Assembly: GCF_020497125.1 (NCBI RefSeq)
Contig: NC_059075.1
Location: forward strand, 43,250,003 to 43,314,002
Length of the DNA: 64,000 bases
Source: Mauremys mutica
Lineage: Eukaryota > Chordata > Testudines > Geoemydidae
Reading direction: 5' to 3'
Below, in pieces: positions 1-10,335 of this stretch. The translations under genes and the position numbers were made by a program. How positions within the stretch are numbered: the first letter of the stretch is position 1; every line of letters starts with the position of its first letter. The notes beneath the pieces are model-generated. The model saw only the letters and a list, made by a program, of their open reading frames with translations. It was not told the DNA's origin and did no database searches.

Positions 1-1158
1 GACCTTGGAGCCCTTCCACAGAATCAGGCTGGTTTGCGCTGCTCCCCTCTTACCAAAGATGACTGGCTTGTAGTTCCATATCTGCTCAGGCTTGTGTGTG
101 CCTCGAGGGGAACATTTATCTCCTGGCGTCTGGGGGAGAGGTGATTGAACACCAGGCTTTGCATCCAAGCAGGGAGGCACTACCAGCCCCTGCAGCCCTC
201 TCTGCTTCTCTAACCTTTGTGAGATGTAAGTGCAAAGAAAAGCAAAGAACAGCAAATCTGGGGGATTTTGCTGGGCAGGCCCATTGCAGCCCCTCTGACC
301 TGCTTCTGTCACGCTCCTCAGACATACAGAGGCAGCTCCCTTTGGAGACTTTGGCAGTGATTATAGGGATTTGAGTCTCAGCAGGGCCGGCAGAGGAGGA
401 AGAAAATGTTCTTTGCCTTAATCCCTGCCTCTATCCTGCCTGCGTTGCCCTGAGAAGCTGCTGTTTAACCAAAGTCAAACAATATAAATGGCTCAGCCCT
501 AGGTGCTTACATTGGGGCTGCTCAGATCTTTTCAGCTCATCTCTGCTTTCTGCTTCTTTGGGCTGCCAGTCACTATGGGGACACACTTGCCAACAGAACC
601 CAAAAAGAGCCAGCTGGAGACTGGCTTCTACCTTCCCCATGTTTGGGGATTGGGGAGGGGCAGGAAAAAGGCATTGGAGAGTGTGTTGTATTGAAAATTG
701 TGTTAACATTACTAGCTAGCACTTGAAATGTAGGAAGCTTCCTGGTCCTGCTTGCAGGCTAAGGGGCTCTGCAGGGAAGTGTGCGATCTGAACTGGGTCT
801 TGTGGAGTGAGTCTGCAGAAAGACAGCTTAGAGTAAGGTGGAGTGGGTGGTGCCACTTGGTTTTTCAGGAGCAGCCTGCTTTGTCTCTCTCTGTTTTGGA
901 GTTCTTGCATGTTATCGTTCTGAAGTCTAAGATATAAAGTAGTGTTACATTGCAAGCTTCCAGCAAGAGTATTTTATGGCTTTATCTACTCTATCTGTAT
1001 GCTCTGAACACATCAGAGAGATCTGGGGATTTCCTCCCCAGGAAAGGCTTTGGGAAGACCTTCCAGTTGGTGCATTTCAAATGCAAATTTTCTCCCCAAA
1101 AGGATCTCGTATAAGGCAGCAGTAAAATCATCCCAGCAGGGAAGGCGTGAGCCTTTGG
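1..1158. other. No recognised feature
   Basis: Ordinary mixed-composition DNA. I see no gene, RNA or repeat that I can name. Reading frames on both strands are short (under about 95 codons) and look like chance. Confidence 0.6.
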
Positions 1159-1431
1159 GGGTATATCTACACTGCAATGAAATACCTGCAGCCGGCCCAC
1201 GTCAGCTGACTCAGGCTTGAGGGGCTCACAGTGTGGGGCTATTTAATTGCAGTTTAGCTGTTTGGGCTCACTCTGGAGCCTGGACTCTGGGACTCCATGA
1301 GTAGGGAGGGTCCCAGAGCCCAGGTTGAACATCTACACTGCAATTAAACAGCCCCATAGCCTGAGCCTCGTGAGCCCGAGTCAGCTGACATGGGCCAGTT
1401 GCGAGTGTTTAATTGCAGTGTAGACATTCCC
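1159..1431. mobile_element. Double-hairpin foldback DNA transposon, copy 1
   Basis: The element is bounded by terminal inverted repeats: the left end reads GGGTATATCTACACTGCAAT and the right end is the near-complement. The left arm (about 1159-1261) and right arm (about 1327-1431) are reverse complements of each other. Each arm also begins and ends with inverted copies of the CTACACTGCAATT motif, so it could fold as two nested hairpins. The spacer carries GGACTCTGGGACTC. The same architecture recurs at 29727-30009 and, truncated, at 52110-52268. It is a non-autonomous DNA transposon with no coding capacity. The superfamily is uncertain because I could not read a clear target duplication. Confidence 0.75.
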
Positions 1432-1530
1432 TGAGAAGCAGGAAGATGCCACTCTGATTTCACCTTCTTTTAACTGCTGCTAGAGAAAAGGCCTCAGAGA
1501 TGCTTTATGGCCAAGTTAGTGCCCACAGAC

Positions 1531-2123
1531 AAAGGGAAAATGGAATCAATAAAACAGAAAGGTCCAAGTTGGAGTGAACTGTCTCAGCCTCCAGCCTGTG
1601 GCCAGATAATCTTGAACCTTCACTTCAGAGGACAGCCTGGGATGAGCTGGGATCAATTCCAATCTGCTTGAGACTTCAGCCAGACCACCTTGGACTCTGA
1701 TCTTGTCAGGTCTCATCAGATAAACCAGTTTGGATGGAAGGAGCTCCCAGTTTCCTGCAGGAAGTGCTATTGGTGAGTCAGTAGGTGATGCTCTTCCCTT
1801 TGGATCAATATCAAATCCATACCACAGTGTGGTACGATAGGGCACTGGTCTGCTGGAAGTGAAGAAAACTGAGGCCCTGACCATTTGTATCCATGAAAGT
1901 TCTTACAGTCCTTTGTGTGAAGCAGGGGTTGGATTGAACATTCCCTTTAATGTATGCAGCCATGTTGATCCCAGTGTATTAGAGACAAGATGGGTGAGGT
2001 AGTATCTTTTATTGGACCAATGTCTGTTGGTTAGAAAGGGGGAAATGGAATCAATAAAATAGAAAGGTCCAAGTTCTCTCTCACCAACAGAAGCTGGTCC
2101 AATAAAAGATATTACCTCACCCA
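1531..2123. repeat. Inverted repeat carrying a copied 41-bp segment
   Basis: Arm one (1991-2032) and arm two (2083-2123) are near-perfect reverse complements, built on a TGGGTGAGGT...ATTGGACCAA motif that is common in turtle interspersed repeats. Between the arms, 2035-2075 is an almost exact direct copy of 1531-1570, differing by a one-base length change and a few substitutions. The arms belong to the same repeat family as 21003-21073, and a partial copy lies near 2722-2746. The class is uncertain. Confidence 0.7.
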
Positions 2124-4912
2124 CCATTCCCTTTAATGGCAGATGAAGTGCACAGTAAGAGAGAGAGTGAGATTTTAGGTACATTCTGGCTCTGTGAGTG
2201 AGTGATTTCCTGACAGGAGAGAAATGAGTGGGCACAGGATACTGTGTCCTAGTCTAATGTATTGACAAGTGCATATACTCTTTGGTGGGGATATTAGATG
2301 GTAAAAGGAAATTGCAGTTTGTAACTGATGTACCATAGCCCCTTTCAGAACTGCAACAAAACACCCCTGGATTCCAGTTCCAGCCACACTATTGCTCTGT
2401 CTGCAGCTTCTCCACAGTCATAGCGTCTGCTTCCTGCTATATGTCTGTCTCAACTCCCCCATGCCCAAACGCATTAAAACCCTTTGTTAAGGCATGTGCC
2501 TGGGCTCAAGTCACTATGCCCAGCTGCATATCAGTCAGTGTCACCCAGCCAAGTCAGTGCAAGCCTGTCTGGGCGTGTTGGCTTGACAAAAGGGAGACAT
2601 TTGCACCTTGTACCTTTTGAGATGAGGTTTGGTAGACACTATATTAGATGGTAGCCCTTGTGTCATTACCACTGGGCCATCAAGACAGCCTGTTAGTGCA
2701 TTGGGGAGGCCTGGAATGACATGGTGGGTGAGGTAATATATTTTATAAGGGGGTTTCTCATTGCTGACCTGTTTCAATGAAATCATTATATCCATATCTT
2801 CACCACTTTTATTCCCTGCAGTTTAGTAGAGGGGAGGAGAAGGGCGGGCAGGGGAAGTGTCCGGACAACATATCTGAAGTGGCAAGAGTTAAAAAGGACC
2901 CAGGAGAGGTGAATCCAGCTCTCTCTGAAGCTCTCAAGGTGCCTATCCCCTACTGATTTCAGTAGGAGTTATATACCTAAATACCTTTGAGGATCTGGGC
3001 CTATGGTCTTGTCTGCACAGGGAGAGTTTACCCAGTGTTTAAGCTGGTTCTAACACCCATTCAGATGAGGCAGGGTTAGCACCAGTGGGAGCTGCAGTGA
3101 CACACGACTGCTGCAGCTGGAAGTTGTCATCAGCTCTCACGTGCTGAAGGGCTTTTCTAGGTCAGAGGGAAGAACCATCATGTGCCCATGGAGAAGAGGT
3201 GCGTGGCAGCGTGCTGGCTTACAAAGACTTAACTTTCTGCATCCTCTGCAGGTGAAGGGGGCTGAGCTAATTCAGCAGGGCTAAGGATCAGTCAGTGCTT
3301 AGAGTCAAACTCTAACGGCAGCTCTGTGGGCACTTCTAGAACTGGAGTTCCTAGCAAGACAAGGTATTGTGCCTAGGCCTCGTCCTTTTCTGGGGGCTCT
3401 AAACCTTTAGGAGAAAACATGCTGGGGAGCTGGACTTGAGATAGGCTGTGTCAGCAGCTTCAAGGGACTCCAAGCTGGGAAGAGAGCAGAGTAAGAAGGA
3501 CTAGGCTAGGTAGAGGGGAGGGGGCAAAAGGTGCTTTACAGTTTGACTAAACAGCCCTTCCCCCGGCTGAGCTTTGTGAGGTTCTGGTTGTTCCAGCCAC
3601 CCAAGCTCCTGAATAGACAGGAGCAGGGCCGACAGTGCCGCCTAATCGTCTCCTAGCACTGGCAGCCGTAAAGGCTTTCAGAAGAAATGATGTTTGTTCT
3701 GACATTTAGAATAGATTAAAAATCAGTACAGGCTTTTCTGGGACATTTCAGAAGGTGAAGCTATTGATTTAAAAACTCAGCATGAGTTTTGTGAGGCAAA
3801 CTCTCCTCAGTTTCTTCCCATGAACACTAGCTCCAAACATCTCCTTGCCTGGCAGGAAGATGTTAATCCCTGCGTTGTTCTGTGGCCAGCGTTCAGTAGC
3901 TCTAAAATTGAAGCTGTGGACTGGTGACAAAACGCTATGGCTGGGAGGTGTGAGGTGAGCGCTTAACAGCTGCTTCCAAAACTTTCTAATAGGTGAATAC
4001 GAACAACTTATGCCAGGGGCATTTCTCAATGTGCTGGTGGCAGGAAACAGCATCTGCAGCCCCCACCAATCAGAAAGCCAAGACTCTTGACTCAATAAAA
4101 AAAATACATATGGTGTTCTCATCATTTGCCTTCAGGTGTGAATCCTCTCAAACCTACCGCCGTCACCTTTCTCAGCTGTCCTGTGGCTTGCCTCTGTGGT
4201 GATGCCAAACTCCAACCCCCGTGGAACATCTGAATCCTAGTGATGAGGGTCTTAGATGTACCTACCATTCCACTGAGGCACCGAATGCTCATGATAATTA
4301 ACCATAATAATTTCTGGTCCCGATCTCAGTCCCACAGGGGACACTGAAGGTTGAAAAGTTCTTGTCTCCTACTTTGTGGCCACTTCTCCACCTATCTGCA
4401 CCTCTGTTTTGCATTTTAGCCACAGCGTTGGAGAGCTGGATTAGATTTTCCACCTACAATGAGCTGGTGGGTTTAGAGCTCCACCTAATTAGCTGTGACA
4501 AATATTTAGTTCCCTCCTTTAGAAAACCCCCACCACTTCCACTGCCTCTATAAGGGGATGGGTTTTTGCTGCTCTGCCATGCCCCAAAGAGTGTGCCCAG
4601 CCAGGCCATGGAGGCCAAAGTTGAGGAAATCATTAGTTCAGTCTGTTGGATATTTATATTGCACCCATTGTGGTGACATCACAGAGTAGCCATCGTGGGA
4701 ATGAAATGCCCCCTGAGCATTGACTCCTGAAGACTGGCCTCTATGTATGTGCTGGTGGAGCATGAATGCCGAGGGCATGTTACAGAGCTAGGCAGGTACT
4801 AGCTCTGCCAAGGGGAGAACATCCTGACGGGAGGGTCTTCTCTATCAGAACACTCTGTCCTCCCTTGCAAGTCTCCCCACAGTGCCTTCCCAATCACAGC
4901 CCATCCAGGGGA
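2124..4912. other. Mostly unassigned DNA
   Basis: A short fragment near 2722-2746 repeats the TGGGTGAGGTAATAT motif of the preceding inverted repeat. The segment around 3003-3110 resembles the start of a foldback element but lacks a matching end. Otherwise I see no gene, RNA or named repeat in about 2.8 kb. Confidence 0.5.
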
Positions 4913-5260
4913 ACATAGGCATGGGAACTAGGGGTGCAGGGGGTGCTGCAGACCCCCCAGGCTTCTGGCTGCCAGTTCCATCCCGGGGACTCCACTGCCA
5001 GCCCGGGGTCCTGGTTGCTACCTCACGGCCTGGGATTCTGTTGCTGGCCCCGTGCCCAGGGCTCTGCTGCTGCCGGTACTGCCCTGGGGATCCACTGTTG
5101 GCCCGGTGTCCCAGCTGCCATCCCCTCACCTGGGGTCCTCGCTGCTGCCCCTTGCCCGGCTCTGCTGCCACCCAGCACCCAGAGTCTGCTGCCGCCCCAC
5201 ACCCAGGGCTTTGCTCCTGGCCTCAGCTTGGGGGAGGGGGATGGATGAGGTAAGGGGGCT
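4913..5260. repeat. GC-rich degenerate tandem repeat
   Basis: The left edge (GGAACTAGGGGTGCAGGGGG) resembles a dispersed turtle repeat. It runs into C/G-rich imperfect tandem units of roughly 30-40 bp based on CTGCTGCC and CCCAGGGCTC. The tandem structure opens overlapping frames on both strands, none of which looks like a real protein. It is probably the internal minisatellite of a non-autonomous DNA transposon, but no terminal repeats were confirmed. Confidence 0.5.
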
Positions 5261-5629
5261 GGCTTTCACTATTCCATTGCCACTGCAGAGGAAGGCAGTG
5301 GAAGAGCCTGTGGGACCCCCTCACTATGGGAGAAAAGAGCCCATGGAACACGGTATTAAAGCAGAAGCTCTTGTAGCTGTGCTCAGCCCGCCAACTTTTT
5401 CCACATATCAGCAGAAGTGAAATGAAATTGTGTCTGCTGCTGGCTATGGAGAACTTGTATCTCTCAGCCTGTAATCAGGGAAGATATGGCATTTCTTATC
5501 TGTTATATAAAATGGTGCTGCGCTTCAATCCATCCAATTATTTTTTCCAATAAGTGTAAGTGAAGGGGGAGGGGAAGCTGACAGAGCGAGGCCAGGAGAA
5601 CTTATTAGACTCAGCACTGAGCTGGCAGC

Positions 5630-5790
5630 ACAGGGACAAGCCACTCCTGGCCAGGCAGCTGCCTTTGCTCTGTACACAGCAGCCTATTCAATGATAACAG
5701 AACCAACCCCGGGGGGGGGGGGTGGCATCACAGAATGGATGAGTCACGTGGAGACTCCTAGTCAGCAAGGGGGTGAAGGGTTGACAAGGT
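5630..5790. repeat. Donor-like copy of a duplicated segment
   Basis: This 161-bp stretch is nearly identical to 6871-7042 in the same orientation. The other copy differs mainly by about 14 extra bases (GCTCTCCTGGATAAG region), a shorter G run and a few substitutions. Here it sits in unique-looking flanks, whereas the other copy interrupts a CR1 element, so this is probably the source. Confidence 0.85.
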
Positions 5791-6745
5791 CAATGGAGTG
5801 AGTCTCTGTAAAGACCCCCTTCTGCACGCCCCCCCCCCATAGTGGGACAGTCAATGTGCCCCACCCAAACACTTCCCATAAGAAAAATAGTGTCCAGGGA
5901 AACACATGGGGATGTTTCCCTCCTGTGCTCCCACTGTCCAGGGCTACCACGTGGGGACAATGAAGTCTATGTGTAAGGGGATTGCTGACTCCTTACTGAA
6001 ACTTGGTGGGATTTTTTGGTTGGCCATCTCCCGGTACCAAAAGGAAGGGATGATGAGAAATAAGGACCCTGAGACTGACAGTTCCCTGGGCCAATGGGGA
6101 GAGGTCAGTGCTTCAGGTCAGCTTGATTGACAGTGCAGGCAGGCCAATGAGGGAGTTGGGAGGCTGGGGTCTCATCCTCAGTGTGAGCTGGGCCAGAACC
6201 GAGCTAAGGAGCCTGAGCAGAGTTGCGCCAGCCAGAGCCAGAGAGAACCAGCGAAGCAGCCCGAGTTGAGCAGAGCTGCAGCAGCCAGGGCCAATGGAGC
6301 AGTCCAGGGAGTTGTGCTGGAGGCAGAGCAGCAGCGCTGGAGCAGGAGCAGTCTGGAGCTAAGTGCAGTGAGCAGCTGGGGAGAGTGAGGGGGACCCTGG
6401 TCAAAGGGCCCAGTGCAGGGAGATGCCCCCAGCCAAGAGGTCTTGTAGGCTGGACTTGGAGGGGGATTGTAACCCTGATGGGAGGGCCAATGCTGGGAAG
6501 AAGGCTCCTGCCACCTAGAGCCTGAAGGTGTGTGGCCATTGCTAGAGCAAGTGTCTGACCCGCTGCATCCCTGCAGCACCACCAGGGCCTAGGACGGAGG
6601 CCTGGGATGTGTGAGGGACAGACTGTGAACTTCCCTTACGTTCCTGCAATGACTGGTCGGGTTTCCCTGTGCCCCCAGGGCGGGGTTACATGTTTTCTTT
6701 TAACCTTTCCCATTTTTTCCTTTTTTTTTTAAATTGATTGCTGTT
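5791..6745. other. Unassigned DNA with a CAG/GAGC-rich stretch
   Basis: The segment contains a C run near 5828-5838 and a purine-rich, glutamic/glutamine-like stretch (6190-6370) of imperfect GAGCAG/CCAGAGC units. That low complexity opens frames on both strands. I recognise no gene. A short poly-T precedes the CR1 end. Confidence 0.5.
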
Positions 6746-7757
6746 TCATAGAATCATGGAATATTAGGGATGGAAGAGACCTCAGGAGGTCATCTAGTCC
6801 AATCCCCTGCTCAAAGCAGGACCATCTCCAACAAAGCACCATCAACATTTTGTCAAGCTGGACCTTAAAAACAGGGACAAGCCACTCCTGGCCAGGCAGC
6901 TGCCTTTGCTCTGTACACAGCAGCCTATTCGATGATAACAGAACCAACCTGGGGGTGGGAGGGCATCACAGAATGGAGCTCTCCTGGATAAGGAGTCACG
7001 TGGAGACTCCTAGTCAGCAAGGGGGTGAAGGGTTGACAAGGTGAAGGGTTGACAAGGGTTGACAAGGTCTCTAAGGATGGAGATTCTACCACCTCCCTAG
7101 GTAACCCATTCCAGTGCTTCACCACCCTCCTAGTGAAATAGTTTTTCCTAATATCCAACCTAGACCTTCCCACTGCAACTTGAGACCATTGCTTCTTGTT
7201 CTGTCATCTGCAACCACTGAGAACAGCCTAGCTCCATCCTCTTTGGAACCCCACTTCAGGCAGTTGAAGGCTGCTATCAAATCCCCCTCACTCTTCTCTT
7301 CTGCAGACTAAATAACTCCAGTTCCCTCAGCCTCTCCTCGTAAGTCATGTGCCCCAGCCCCCTATTCATTTTCGTTGCCCTCCTCTGGACTCTCTCTAAT
7401 TTGTCCACATCCCTTCTGTAGTGGGGGGACCAAAACTGGACGCAGTACTCCAGGTGTGGCCTCACCAATGTCAAAGAGAGGGGAATAATGACTTCCCTCG
7501 ATCTGCTGGCAATGCTCCTACTAATACAGCCCAATATGCTGTTGGCCTTTTTTGGCAACAAGGGCACACTGCTGACTCATATCCAGCTTCTCGTCTTCTG
7601 TAATCCCCAGGTCCTTTTCTGCATTAGCCAGTCGGTCCCCAGCCTATAGCAGTGCATGGGATTCTTCCTTCCTAAGTGGAGGACTCTACACTTGTCCTTG
7701 TTGAACTTCATCAGATTTATTTTGGCCCAATCCTCCAATTTGTCTAGGTCACTCTAG
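6746..7757 (-). mobile_element. CR1 LINE, 5'-truncated, interrupted
   Basis: This is the 3' part of a CR1 non-LTR retrotransposon on the minus strand. The 3' tail lies at 6746 (TCATAGAATCATGG, the CR1 terminal repeat in reverse). Conceptual minus-strand translation of 7277-7567 gives reverse-transcriptase C-terminal sequence including [15 protein letters not shown] and VQRRATK. The block 7060-7173 gives the CR1 motif [20 protein letters not shown]. The element is 5'-truncated, lacks an intact ORF and cannot move on its own. It is interrupted at 6871-7067 by non-CR1 DNA copied from 5630-5790. Confidence 0.95.
6871..7067. repeat. Duplicated segment inserted in CR1
   Basis: CR1 sequence stops at the AAAAAC ending at 6871 and resumes near 7068 at CTCTAAGGATGGAGATTC. 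Between them lies a near-identical copy of 5630-5790 (to about 7042), followed by extra tandem copies of GGGTTGACAAGG (7043-7067). There is no sign of transposon ends. The tandem tail suggests a repair or template-switch event rather than transposition. Confidence 0.85.
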
Positions 7758-9243
7758 GCCAAATAAATTGTATTTGCTTGGAACTATATTCACTGATCAG
7801 TGGGTCAGGGAAGGGTCCAGAGCGGAGAGAGCACCCGGCATTGGGACACTCTAGCTGCTGTCCTAAATGATCATGACAAAACTGGGTGTCAAGCCCTCCA
7901 GGAATCCTGGGCCCACCCTTTTCGGGTTCTGAGGACTCTGTCACACAGGCGAGTGGAAGGGGAGCCCTCGAGGTCAGTCAGGCCACTGGGTAAAGGGAGT
8001 GGGAGTGAGGACTCAGGTCCTTTTGCTAGCCAATTCCACCAGGGTAGTGTATAAGCCAGGAAAGTTCCCCACAATAGTGGGACCATTCCCCCGCTTACAT
8101 ATGGCCAGGCATTGCCCGATTTGTTGGATGGGACTCTGCACCAGTTTAGCACTGTGGAGTTGCTCTCTGGGGTTCCATCAATGGTACAAGGGCTGCTGTG
8201 AAGGAATTCTAGCAGCAGCCTGCAGCTCAGCAGTCTCCTGAGCTGCCTGCCAGCATAGGCTTTCACCACAAGAGCTAGCAGCACTGGCACACACCGGTGC
8301 AGCGGCATTCATGGAGAGGGGAGGAAGAGTTTGGGATTCACTGAAGGGTTATATCAAGGCCAGCAGAACTATTCCTGAGAGTTAGCCATCTACGAAAGCC
8401 AGAGTGTTTGCACCAGCCCCAGAGCTTGGGGCCACCTGCTGTGAAGAACTCCACTGACTTCACTGGAAAACCCAGCATAGTACAAGATAGCAAAAGCCAA
8501 ACAGTGGGAACAGCCTGCTGCCCCATGATCAGGATCCAGCCCAGTCAAACAGAGCCCCTGAAAGAACTTTAGCTGTCTGGGCCACTCCAATCTAGATGAC
8601 TCCCCATGCCCAGCAAGATCTACCCCTCTTCATTGTTCCCTACATCTCCTGTAAGTCACACTTATATCTGAGGGAGGAGCAGAGAAGATGGACTGTCAGC
8701 AGACAGCATTGGCTGTTGTGTTGGTCACCTCAGTACTACAGTGATGTGGGCACAGAACAAATAGAAGGGAAACTTAGGCAGAGGTAGGGGAGGAAAAAAT
8801 ACGGGACTGGAAGAGAGAGTGGGACACGGAGGGATCAAGCAAAAAAGAGAACAGAACAGTCAGCAAGTGATGTGGAGATGGAGAGAACATGTCAAAGATG
8901 GGAGGAGAGAGAAGAATACGATACACGAAAAAATCCCCATTTTCGATTAGTGACTGTAATTCATTCTGCTCCTTTCTTTACTTGCCCTTCCTTGGTAGAT
9001 TCCTGTATCTCCATACATTTGAGGAATGGAGGGGAGAGGATGACTGTTTTGAGCACTTACCCCAGGTTATATTAATATTGGTGTCTACTCTTGATTTGGG
9101 TGGTAACTAATTAGGCTAAGTGACAGAAAACTAGGTAAACTTCACCATAGAACCCCTTTCCCCGTGCCCATGCTCCAGTTCTCTTGCTACAGGATCCCTA
9201 GAAACCCCAGCACACAGACTTGGCCAGTGAAAAAGTGTTCAAA
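7758..9243. other. No recognised feature
   Basis: The segment contains minus- and plus-strand frames up to about 139 codons (7889-8308, -), but none has a domain I recognise and codon use looks random. A purine-rich tract lies at about 8770-8900. No repeat was assigned. Confidence 0.5.
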
Positions 9244-9480
9244 TGCTAAGTATCAGAGGGGTAGCCCCACGGCCCCGCTCTCCCAGCTGGAGCTCCAGCC
9301 GGAGCACGGCAGCCCCGCAACCCCGGCTGGAATTCCGGCTGGAGCGCGGCAGCCCTGCGGCCCCACTCTCCCAGCTGGAATCCGAAGTGCTGCCGAAGAC
9401 TGGGAGCGCCGCCCGGTGAGTACAAGCCTCCCCCTCCCCCCAGGAATCGGGCCCACACTTGCTAAAGCCGGCCCTGGCTC
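9244..9480. repeat. GC-rich transposon fragment with short tandem units
   Basis: The segment begins with CTAAGTATCAGAGGGGTAG, a start typical of a turtle interspersed repeat, and switches abruptly to GC-rich tandem units of about 45-50 bp (CAGCTGGA...GCGGCAGCCC). Its right half (TGCTGCCGAAGACTGGGAGC) matches the GC-rich hAT family seen at 18187-18429. It ends with CCGGCCCTG, a hAT-like terminus. It appears chimeric, and no target duplication was found. Confidence 0.5.
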
Positions 9481-10249
9481 TGTGAGAGGCCGGTGCTATC
9501 CCTGCTGCTCATCTCCCAGTTCTGAATTCCAGCAGCGTTCATCCTCTCTCAACCTCATTCAAATACACAGCAGCAAAGCTAAAGATAGAATTGGGGACAG
9601 CGCTATTAGTCACCAGAGACTTCAGAGCTCATTAGTGTTCAAAGCAGCCCAAATCAGGCCCCGTTTCCTTTTCCCTCACACCTTATTGCTAACCCTCTGC
9701 ACTATTCACCCTGACCCCGAGTCACCGGGGTGCTGACTCTGTACTGTGACAGAACATTCCTGGAAGAAAGAACAGCAGGGATTCGACTAGCTTTTCTGTT
9801 CTTTCATGTTCCTCATTATTTGTGTAACTCTGGCAACATGGAATCATCAAGTGATGGGGGTAGGAGAGCCATTTCCACAAATCCCTCTGCATCACTGAAA
9901 TGAATTTGTCAATCTTATCTTCTACACTGCATCCTGGGCTCCCTCCTTGTTACTCATCCTCCTGCTCCTGCCAGGTGGCCTGGCTTCTTAGTTTCACCTT
10001 TTAGACTATAAGCCCTTTGGAGCAGTGACTGTCTCCTTTTGTATCATGTACAGTGTCCAGCATGTTGTTGGCACTTACCCAATAATAATTCTTCTCTGTT
10101 TCTTACAGGAGCCATGAAACTGCCCAAAAGGAGATCAAAATCCAGCCATCCCAGAGCCCTTTGTCTTCCTGGTAGTGAGAGCAAGCTGCAGAAATGCCTG
10201 TCCCTTTGTCCAGGTCAGGAAGATATTCATGGACTCCCAAACGGTGCTG
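9481..10249. other. No recognised feature
   Basis: Mixed-composition DNA without a recognisable gene or repeat. The frame that opens through the preceding GC-rich block ends near 9736. Confidence 0.5.
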
Positions 10250-10335
10250 TGACATAGTAGTCTGAGCACTGGGCTGGGAGCTAGGAACTACTGAGTGCTA
10301 ACACCAGCTCTGACACTGATTTCTCTATAGCAAGT
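10250..10335 (+). mobile_element. MIR/CORE-SINE 5' fragment
   Basis: A tRNA-derived SINE fragment resembling the MIR head: TAGTCTGAGCACTGGGCTGG followed by TAGGAACTACTGAGTGCTAAC and AGCTCTGACACTGATTT, where MIR has a box-B-like region followed by CTCTGCCACTGA. It is old and short, with no 3' part visible. Confidence 0.55.

Noticed and set aside
7889..8308. 139-codon minus-strand frame with hydrophobic patches
   Set aside because: I considered a retroviral envelope remnant because of a tryptophan- and proline-rich middle, but no diagnostic motif is present.
9164..9736. 190-codon plus-strand open frame
   Set aside because: It overlaps a GC-rich tandem transposon fragment and flanking unique DNA, and the peptide is not coherent.
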